This document shows, one piece after another, positions 1 to 5,130 of a stretch of 11,942 bases of DNA. The DNA lies in assembly GCA_964551645.1 (NCBI GenBank), contig CAZKDV010000076.1:1-11942 (forward strand). The letters are read 5' to 3'. Under the pieces are notes generated by a model. The model was not told the origin of the DNA, made no database searches, and worked only from the letters and a program-made list of their open reading frames with translations. The position numbers were made by a program, and so were the translations under genes. Numbering within the stretch: the first letter of the stretch is position 1; every line of letters begins with the position of its first letter. Source of the DNA: CAZKDV01 sp964551645 (lineage in GTDB: Bacteria > Bacteroidota > Bacteroidia > Bacteroidales > DTU049).

Positions 1-30
1 GACGAGATTAAAATAATTGAAAACAACTAA
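1..30 (+). CDS. Possible 3' end of a gene entering from the left
   Basis: Frame 1 reads nine codons (D-E-I-K-I-I-E-N-N) and then TAA at 28-30. The other two plus frames stop within 15 bases. The residues look like an ordinary charged C-terminus, and the gene would converge on ssrA. Nine codons are far too few to name a product, and an open stretch this short can occur by chance. Confidence 0.3.
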   Translation, partial: DEIKIIENN

Positions 31-88
31 TCAAATTTTATTGCTATTCTGCAAAATTAGAAAATTCTCAAAAAAGCCATTAATTCTT

Positions 89-112
89 AATCCTAATTAA
101 CAATTAGAGATT
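89..112. terminator. Weak AT-rich hairpin between the left-edge gene and ssrA
   Basis: The arms 93-98 (CTAATT) and 102-107 (AATTAG) pair perfectly around a 3-base loop. With A108 bulged, bases 89-92 pair with 109-112, giving ten base pairs in all. In the minus direction a run of six T follows after about a dozen bases (complement of 71-76). The plus side is also T-rich. It could end ssrA, the left-edge gene, or both. The stem has few G-C pairs, so the call is tentative. Confidence 0.3.
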
Positions 113-124
113 ATTTTAATTTCA

Positions 125-498
125 TGGTGGAACCGGAGGGAGTCGAACCCTCGTCCAAACAAGTAGCAAAGATGCTTTCTACACGCTTATCATCAAATTA
201 ATTTGTCCGAAATTGCATGGTTTGATGCAGTCCTAAGCAATTTCTTATCCTCTATAATTTCGACCTTACTTAGAGAAGTCGTAATGTCTATTTTGGCATT
301 TTCGATGCTTCTTACGGGACATCGCCAAAAAAGGTTTCCCGGGAAGCAGAAAGCTTGCAGTCTTAGACTACGCAGCTAACTGGTATGAAAAATTGTTGCC
401 GTTTATTAGGCATTGTGCATTTCTTTTAACGGGAAAGATACACAAATCCCGGCGTGCTTACATATCCACTATCCTTGCTGTCAAAACCGGTCGGTCCC
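125..498 (-). ncRNA. ssrA: Transfer-messenger RNA (tmRNA, 10Sa RNA)
   Basis: tmRNA rescues stalled ribosomes: with SmpB it enters the A site as an alanyl-tRNA mimic, then serves as a short message that adds a degradation tag. On the minus strand the 5' end GGGACCG (498-492) pairs over seven positions with CGGTTCC (135-129), followed by discriminator A (128) and an encoded CCA (127-125). The T arm is visible at 136-152 (GAGGGTTCGA.TCCCTC type). The typical 5' segment GGTTTTGACAGCAAGG lies at 488-473. A hairpin, CGGGA (451-447) with TCCCG (434-430), fits pseudoknot 1. The tag frame is at 400-368. The 374-base length is normal for a one-piece tmRNA. A Bacteroidetes -7 element lies 35 bases before the mature 5' end, so a short leader would be removed by RNase P. 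Confidence 0.97.
368..400 (-). other. tmRNA tag-peptide reading frame
   Basis: Reading the minus strand from a GGC resume codon at 400 gives G-N-N-F-S-Y-Q-L-A-A, then TAG (370-368). The Leu-Ala-Ala end is the standard recognition signal for ClpXP-type proteases, which fixes the frame. The preceding bases TAAAC fit the usual U/A-rich resume context. The resume codon is inferred from position and could be off by one codon. Many bacterial tags end YALAA; here Gln replaces the first Ala of that ending. Confidence 0.85.
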
Positions 499-532
499 AT
501 GAATATGTTGTTTTCAAAGAACAATAAGTTTG

Positions 533-540
533 CAAAGATA
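533..540 (-). promoter_or_regulatory. -7 promoter element of ssrA
   Basis: The minus strand reads TATCTTTG, matching TAnnTTTG, the Bacteroidetes housekeeping -7 box. A CTGACA sequence (565-560) lies 19 bases upstream at the expected -33 distance. It sits just beyond the folA stop codon, so ssrA can be transcribed independently of folA. Confidence 0.6.
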
Positions 541-544
541 CAAA

Positions 545-1057
545 TTATTTGCGTTCGTATGTCAGATATTCATAGAAAACAGCAGATTTTTCGTCATATA
601 TTTTCCCTGAACGCAATGTGAGTTTCCACTCATCTTCCGATATATTTGGAAAAAAAACATCAGCATCAAAGCCGGCATATATTTTTGTAATAAGCAGTTT
701 TTGAACATATTTCATAAACTCATTATAAATTACTCCACCACCAATTATATAGTTTTCATTTTCTTGATCCATCATTTTTATTGCATCTTCAATGCTTTCA
801 ACAACGCAAACATCTTCATGTTCAACAATTATTGATTTAGACAAAACTATATGTTTTCTATTGGGTAATGGTCGTTTGGGCAAGGATAAATATGTGTTTT
901 TGCCCATAACAATAGTATGTCCGGTAGTAATTTCTTTAAAACGCTTTAAATCGGAAGACAAATGACATAAAAGCTGATTGTCTTTACCAATACCATTTTG
1001 TTCATCAATAGCTACAACAATGGTCATTGCAGGATATTTGTTTGTTTTTTCAATCAT
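545..1057 (-). CDS. folA: Dihydrofolate reductase
   Basis: Cytosolic enzyme that reduces dihydrofolate to tetrahydrofolate with NADPH, supplying one-carbon metabolism and thymidylate synthesis. Counting from the ATG at 1057 (170 aa), family marks are VVAIDEQNGIG near the N-terminus, the catalytic acid D36 (E. coli D27) in the SSDLKRFK helix, the NADPH-contacting VMGKNTY segment, the PLPNRK segment, and the IGGG cofactor loop. The nearly invariant Trp after the Met20-type loop (E. coli W22) is Cys here (C31, codon TGT). I chose ATG 1057 because its distance from the -7 element at 1081-1088 matches other genes in the window. A TTG at 1066 and an internal ATG at 1027 are alternatives; the latter would give the usual ~160 aa with no N-terminal extension. 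No thyA lies nearby. The family is certain; the start is less so. Confidence 0.95.
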   Translation of the reverse strand: MIEKTNKYPAMTIVVAIDEQNGIGKDNQLLCHLSSDLKRFKEITTGHTIVMGKNTYLSLPKRPLPNRKHIVLSKSIIVEHEDVCVVESIEDAIKMMDQENENYIIGGGVIYNEFMKYVQKLLITKIYAGFDADVFFPNISEDEWKLTLRSGKIYDEKSAVFYEYLTYERK

Positions 1058-1080
1058 TATAATCAATATCTAAAGTTATA

Positions 1081-1088
1081 CAAAAATA
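1081..1088 (-). promoter_or_regulatory. -7 promoter element of folA
   Basis: The minus strand reads TATTTTTG (TAnnTTTG), ending 24 bases before the ATG at 1057. That spacing matches the thiF, glycosyltransferase and ftsY promoters. It helps choose the start codon, since initiation at 1027 would need a much longer leader. Confidence 0.55.
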
Positions 1089-1156
1089 CAAAAGTTTATT
1101 TTTAAAAGACTTTATAGGAAAACATCTTAATTGTTTCAAAATCCTAAAAAAATGTA

Positions 1157-1164
1157 TAATTTTG
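1157..1164 (+). promoter_or_regulatory. -7 promoter element of thiF-thiS
   Basis: TAATTTTG matches TAnnTTTG, with TTGTTT at 1131-1136 twenty bases upstream as a fitting -33 element. It ends 20 bases before the thiF ATG. The 117-bp folA-thiF gap shows no thi-box, so there is no sign of thiamine-pyrophosphate riboswitch control. Confidence 0.65.
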
Positions 1165-1183
1165 CTAAAATTAAAATATCAAT

Positions 1184-1771
1184 ATGACTTTTGAAGAAAT
1201 CAAAGAACATTTATCAACAGCAAAAGTTGGTATTTGTGGAGCTGGTGGCTTAGGCTCTAATTGTGCAACTTCTCTTGCTCGTGTCGGAGTTGGCAAACTT
1301 TTAATTGCTGATTATGACATTGTTACAGAAAGTAATTTAAAAAGACAATATTTCTTTCATGATCAAATTGGCATAAAAAAAGTAGTTGCATTAAAAGAAA
1401 ATTTACTCAAAATTAATCCTGATATTAGCGTTGTGTGCATTGATGAAAAACTACAAGCGGAGTCTATTGCTCTAAATTTTTGGGATTGTGATGTTATTGT
1501 AGAAGCATTTGATAAATCAGAAACAAAACAAATGATTATTGAAGCAGTCCACACTTACTTCCCAAACATTCCATTGGTTTGCGGTATCGGAATTGCTAGT
1601 TATGGAAACTTAAATGATATTAGACTGCATGAATATGGAAATTTATATGTTTGTGGCGACTTAAAAAGCGAAGCATCTGATGATAATCCAGCTATTGCTC
1701 CGCGTGTTGGAGTTGTTTCTAACATGCAAGCTGATGTCGTAATATCCTTGCTATTAAATAATAAAAAATAA
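1184..1771 (+). CDS. thiF: ThiF-family adenylyltransferase (short clade)
   Basis: E1-like enzyme that adenylates the C-terminal Gly of a ubiquitin-like sulfur carrier so that sulfur can be transferred to it, the first activation step toward the thiazole of thiamine. The 195-aa protein has the nucleotide-binding GAGGLGSN (19-26), D43/D45 in the ATP-site strand, the SNLKRQ segment with R54, IGIKK with K65/K66, and a catalytic-type D110 in EAFDKS. At under 200 aa, and with no CxxC zinc pairs, it resembles the divergent short ThiF clade (Campylobacter type) rather than E. coli ThiF or MoeB. The next gene, four bases downstream, encodes its likely substrate. No thiG, thiH, thiC or thiE is in the window, so use in thiamine synthesis is inferred from family. 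Activation of a carrier for another sulfur pathway is possible. Confidence 0.85.
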   Translation: MTFEEIKEHLSTAKVGICGAGGLGSNCATSLARVGVGKLLIADYDIVTESNLKRQYFFHDQIGIKKVVALKENLLKINPDISVVCIDEKLQAESIALNFWDCDVIVEAFDKSETKQMIIEAVHTYFPNIPLVCGIGIASYGNLNDIRLHEYGNLYVCGDLKSEASDDNPAIAPRVGVVSNMQADVVISLLLNNKK

Positions 1772-1775
1772 ATCC

Positions 1776-1982
1776 ATGATTATTACATTAAATCATAAAA
1801 CGGAAACTATTCAAAACAAAGATACAATCTCTGTAAAAGAATTATTAGAATTGAAAAAAGTAGAATTAACGGTAGCTGTCGTTAAAATTAACGGAAATAT
1901 AGTATTAAAAGAAAACTTCAGCAATACTATGATAAAAGAAGAAGATGATATAGTTATTCTTAACTTAGTGAGTGGAGGTTAA
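1776..1982 (+). CDS. thiS: ThiS-like sulfur carrier protein
   Basis: Small beta-grasp protein (68 aa, close to the 66 aa of E. coli ThiS) that carries sulfur as a C-terminal thiocarboxylate. The diagnostic feature is the C-terminal VSGG, with Gly-Gly as the last two residues. Upstream, a T-I-S-V-K-E-L-L helix start and the N-G-N-I-V strand match the ThiS pattern, and E-D-D-I-V-I-L precedes the tail as in the family. It lies four bases after thiF and is surely co-transcribed, forming an E1-carrier pair. Whether the thiocarboxylate feeds thiazole synthase encoded elsewhere or another pathway cannot be told from this window. Confidence 0.88.
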   Translation: MIITLNHKTETIQNKDTISVKELLELKKVELTVAVVKINGNIVLKENFSNTMIKEEDDIVILNLVSGG

Positions 1983-2027
1983 AAGAGTAATTTACTTAAT
2001 ATCCTTAAAAATTTAACTATAATGTAC

Positions 2028-2050
2028 AATATTAACGGAATAATATTTTT
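2028..2050 (+). terminator. Possible weak terminator after thiS
   Basis: Arms AATATTA (2028-2034) and TAATATT (2041-2047) pair perfectly over seven positions around a 6-base loop and run straight into further T residues (2048-2050). The stem is all A-T, so its strength is doubtful. Its place between thiS and a new -7 element supports the call. Confidence 0.3.
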
Positions 2051-2074
2051 ACTATTCGCTGTTGTTATTTTGTT

Positions 2075-2082
2075 TAATTTTG
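2075..2082 (+). promoter_or_regulatory. -7 promoter element before the lipoprotein-aroDEK cluster
   Basis: TAATTTTG matches TAnnTTTG. No convincing -33 box was found. It would start a transcript near 2089, before the lipoprotein gene. No comparable element is seen in the 52 bases before aroDEK, so the lipoprotein, aroDEK and HAD genes may share this promoter. Confidence 0.45.
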
Positions 2083-2113
2083 TAAAAATATTTCCATATA
2101 CAACTAACAAATA

Positions 2114-2503
2114 TTGCGTAGGACATTGAAAAAGAATCTTACATTTATTCTTATTATTATATCGTTGGTTGCTTGCAGAAAAGAAAAACCTCCGGTTGGA
2201 GAATATCAAGCAGTTTTCTCTTATGACTATATGGACGATATGGAAAGAATTTTCATAATTAAAATTTCAGATGTAAATAGAGATGAAATTGTTATCAATG
2301 ACTTTCCTTTAGTTAAAAACGGAAAAAAAATTAAAGGCTCAATTTTTATACCCGGAGAAACTACATATCATATTCAAGGCAAATGGTCAGGCAAATTCCT
2401 GACAAAAAAGTACAAAATTGAAGGTACTTTTATTGAGTTTGTAAACATAAGCGGTACCATACACCAAAGATCCGGCACATTCCTAATAACTTCGTACTAT
2501 TGA
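2114..2503 (+). CDS. Small lipoprotein of unknown function
   Basis: I do not recognise the family. The 129-aa protein has a basic N-terminus (R2, R3, K6, K7), a hydrophobic core at 9-20, and a lipobox L-V-A-C with the lipidated Cys at 21, so it should be exported and anchored in a membrane. The residues after Cys (R-K-E-K) lack the acidic run that sends many Bacteroidetes lipoproteins to the cell surface, so a periplasm-facing position is likelier. The mature ~108 residues alternate hydrophobic and polar positions with repeated Gly-turn strands (GEY, GSIF, GKW, GTF), suggesting a small beta-barrel or sandwich. No ATG is available: an in-frame TAA lies at 2105, leaving TTG at 2114 or TTG at 2126. 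The latter would give a compact signal peptide starting M-K-K-N. It precedes aroDEK by 52 bases; I see no functional link. Confidence 0.65.
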   Translation: MRRTLKKNLTFILIIISLVACRKEKPPVGEYQAVFSYDYMDDMERIFIIKISDVNRDEIVINDFPLVKNGKKIKGSIFIPGETTYHIQGKWSGKFLTKKYKIEGTFIEFVNISGTIHQRSGTFLITSYY

Positions 2504-2555
2504 TGTAACTTTCAGATTTTTGTTAAGAATTTTTATATAAGTTCAATTTTTTGCA

Positions 2556-4484
2556 ATGATTAATTTTGAACAACAAATATGCGTTTCTTTTGCAAATATT
2601 GATTATAGCTTTATTAAAAAAGAAATAAATAGCATTTATAGAGCTGAATTAAGATTAGATTTATTAGAACTATCAAATAACGAAATCAAAGAAATATGCT
2701 CATCACATAAGCGAATAATAGCTACATTTCGATACACACAATCAAAACATGAAGTTTATTTAAACACATTGAAAAATGCAATAATTTCAGGTGCCGAATA
2801 CATAGATATTGACATCAATACACCCGAAAACATTAAAAATGAATTGATTAGCTTCGCACACTCCTTTCCTACTAAACTAATAATTTCATATCATAATTAT
2901 AAAGACATTCCAGACACAGCATCTCTATTAAATATTATTGATGAAGCCTTTGATTTAGGTGCAGACATTGTAAAAATTGCCTGCATGGCGCAGCAATATA
3001 CTGACTGTATAAGAATTTTGTCTCTAAATCAAACAAATCGTCCAATAATTGCTTTGGCAATGGGCGAAAAAGGAATTTCCAGCAGACTATTAGCAATACA
3101 ACTTGGTTCTCCGTTTACATTTGCATATCACGACAAAGCCACTCCCACCGCTAATGGTCAATTAAGTTATAGCGAAATGATTTCTACCCTAAAAATCCTT
3201 TCAAAAAACAATCCATCTTACTATGGAGTAATTGGCAATCCTATTTTGCATAGCTTAAGTCCTTCAATTTTTGAAGCTGGATTGAAACAAAATAATATAA
3301 ATGGGTATTATTTACGAATATTGGCAATTTCGGCAAACGACTTGAAATTATTATTTGCTCATGGATTTCAAGGCTTTAACATTACTTCTCCATTCAAAAA
3401 TAATATAAAATCTATTTTTGACACAAAAACTAACAAGGAAGCAGTCAATTGCATCATTAAAACTGACACAAACTACATAAGTCATAATACTGACACAAAC
3501 GGGGTTATTGACACTCTAAAAATGCACCAAATTGATGTTTCTGAAAAAAACATATTAGTAATAGGTGCAGGTGGAGCTGCTTATTCAGTTATTGAAAGTT
3601 TAAAGCACTTTGACACAAAAATTTATATAACAAATAGAACATACTCTAAAGCCGTTGAATTGTCTGATAAATTTTCGGCTAATCATATTTCTTTTGAACA
3701 AATCACAAAAATAATTGATAAAATAGAAATTATCATTAATACCATTTCATACGCTATTCCTCAAATATTAGTAAAGCTGTTGCACAAAAATACTATCATA
3801 TTTGATGCGGATTACAGACTTGCACCCTATTTTGATTATTCTCAAAAACAAAATTGCAAATATCTAAGCGGTAAAGATTGGCTGATAAATCAAGCAATTC
3901 CAAGTTTTTCATTGCTAACTGGAAAGTCAATAGATTATGAAACAGCTAAAAAAGCAATTCAAAAACCAATTTTGCATAGCAAAAATAGAATTATGTTGAT
4001 TGGACTAATGAATGTCGGAAAAACTACTATCGGCAAAGAATTAGCTAAACTTTTAAAATATAAACATATAGATATTGACAAAGAAATTGAGAAAAAACAA
4101 GGAATATCTATAACTCAAATTTTTGAAAAATACGGAGAAGAATATTTTCGTAAAATAGAATCGGATATCTTAAATCAAACCATCAAACAAGAAAATGTAG
4201 TTATTTCGTCAGGAGGTGGAATTGTGTGTAAAGAAACTAATCGGAACCTCATAAAATCATCTTGTTTTGCTATTTGGCTATTTGCTTCTCCAAATACACT
4301 TTCAAAACGAGACAATGCAAACAAACCATTGCTAAAACATGGAAATCAAGAACTAATTTATCAAAAACTATTGCAAAAAAGAATGTCGCATTATGCCGAA
4401 TGTGCTGATATTATGACAATTACTGAAAACAAAAGCATTTCTGAAACGACAAATTTATTATTTAATGAAATTCAGCTAATTTAA
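2556..4484 (+). CDS. aroDEK: Trifunctional 3-dehydroquinase / shikimate dehydrogenase / shikimate kinase
   Basis: Single 642-aa cytosolic protein predicted to catalyse three consecutive steps of the shikimate pathway: dehydroquinate to dehydroshikimate, to shikimate (NADPH), to shikimate 3-phosphate (ATP). Domain 1 (about 1-215) is type I dehydroquinase: E31-x-R33-x-D35, R59, H113 in SYHN, Schiff-base K140 in VKIA, M169, R177, Q202. Domain 2 (about 220-470) is shikimate dehydrogenase: HSLSP (232-236), N275-x-T277-x-P279-x-K281 with catalytic K281, N311-T-D313, the NADP loop GAGGAA (337-342), N360-R-T and Q446. Domain 3 (about 476-642) is shikimate kinase: P-loop GLMNVGKT (483-490), D506/D508, R532, GGG (553-555), R609. 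Oddities: E. coli DHQase E86 is D86 here; its substrate loop is two residues longer and S232 is probably T198; the kinase lid Arg is K590. The ATG at 2556 allows a complete domain 1. The HAD gene follows after one base. Confidence 0.93.
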   Translation: MINFEQQICVSFANIDYSFIKKEINSIYRAELRLDLLELSNNEIKEICSSHKRIIATFRYTQSKHEVYLNTLKNAIISGAEYIDIDINTPENIKNELISFAHSFPTKLIISYHNYKDIPDTASLLNIIDEAFDLGADIVKIACMAQQYTDCIRILSLNQTNRPIIALAMGEKGISSRLLAIQLGSPFTFAYHDKATPTANGQLSYSEMISTLKILSKNNPSYYGVIGNPILHSLSPSIFEAGLKQNNINGYYLRILAISANDLKLLFAHGFQGFNITSPFKNNIKSIFDTKTNKEAVNCIIKTDTNYISHNTDTNGVIDTLKMHQIDVSEKNILVIGAGGAAYSVIESLKHFDTKIYITNRTYSKAVELSDKFSANHISFEQITKIIDKIEIIINTISYAIPQILVKLLHKNTIIFDADYRLAPYFDYSQKQNCKYLSGKDWLINQAIPSFSLLTGKSIDYETAKKAIQKPILHSKNRIMLIGLMNVGKTTIGKELAKLLKYKHIDIDKEIEKKQGISITQIFEKYGEEYFRKIESDILNQTIKQENVVISSGGGIVCKETNRNLIKSSCFAIWLFASPNTLSKRDNANKPLLKHGNQELIYQKLLQKRMSHYAECADIMTITENKSISETTNLLFNEIQLI

Positions 4485-4485
4485 T

Positions 4486-5130
4486 ATGAACAAAAAGATT
4501 AAAACAATAATATTTGATTTGGGAGGAGTATTATTAAACATTGACTTCCGACTGACACAAAAAGCATTTATTCAACATGGCATTGCGCAAGCTGTTGAGT
4601 TTTACAACAAACACTCTCGCATCAAACTTTTTGATGATTTAGAAAAAGGCGATATCAGTCCCAAATATTTTTATGATGAAATTAGACGGTTATCAGAAAA
4701 AAATTTAACAAATGCAGAAATTCAAAAAGCATGGAATGTAATGTTGCTTGATTTTCCCGCCAAAAGAATAGAACTTCTTAAAACGCTTAAACACAATTAT
4801 CAAATATTTCTACTTAGCAATAGTAATATAATTCATTACGAACACTATATCAAACAATTGCAAAATCAAGGAGTTGATGATTTTGATAATTTATTTGACA
4901 AAGCATACTACTCATTTCTCTCAAGAAAATGCAAACCATCTATTGACTTTTTTTATGAGCCTATTAAAGAGTTTAATTTACAAACTGAAAACACTCTATT
5001 TATAGACGACACTTTGCAACATATTCAACAAGCACAAAACATAGGCATACATACTTATCACATAAAAGAAGATGATGAAGTATGCGATTTATTCAAAAAT
5101 GGAAAACTAATAGAGCAGCTTATCGGCTGA
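4486..5130 (+). CDS. HAD-superfamily hydrolase, subclass IA, YihX-like
   Basis: Probable cytosolic phosphatase acting on a small phosphorylated metabolite through an aspartyl-phosphate intermediate. In its 214 aa, motif I is FDLGGV with nucleophile D11; motif II is LLSNSN with S111; motif III is K150 in the K-C-K-P segment; motif IV is FIDD with D174/D175. A helical cap of about 16-95 separates motifs I and II, as in subclass I. The second Asp of the usual DxD motif is Gly (G13). This is normal for the YihX-like group, whose E. coli member is a sugar-phosphate phosphatase, so it need not mean loss of activity. The ATG lies one base after the aroDEK stop, so the two are probably translationally coupled. 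The substrate cannot be read from sequence, and a role in aromatic synthesis would be only a guess. The last 11 bases overlap the end of the convergent peptidase gene. Confidence 0.85.
   Translation: MNKKIKTIIFDLGGVLLNIDFRLTQKAFIQHGIAQAVEFYNKHSRIKLFDDLEKGDISPKYFYDEIRRLSEKNLTNAEIQKAWNVMLLDFPAKRIELLKTLKHNYQIFLLSNSNIIHYEHYIKQLQNQGVDDFDNLFDKAYYSFLSRKCKPSIDFFYEPIKEFNLQTENTLFIDDTLQHIQQAQNIGIHTYHIKEDDEVCDLFKNGKLIEQLIG

Noticed and set aside
1067..1183. Possible thiamine-pyrophosphate riboswitch before thiF
   Set aside because: The gap is only 117 bases, the thi-box signature is absent, and the thiF leader after the -7 element is about 13 bases.
2556..4484. The three-domain aro gene as an assembly join or frameshift artefact
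   Set aside because: The frame is continuous, all three domains are full length with motifs in the right order, and base composition does not change at the linkers.
4518..4534. HAD protein as an inactive relative because the second motif-I Asp is Gly
   Set aside because: The DLGG/DLGN form is normal in active YihX-like phosphatases, and the nucleophile D11, S111, K150 and the D174/D175 pair are intact.
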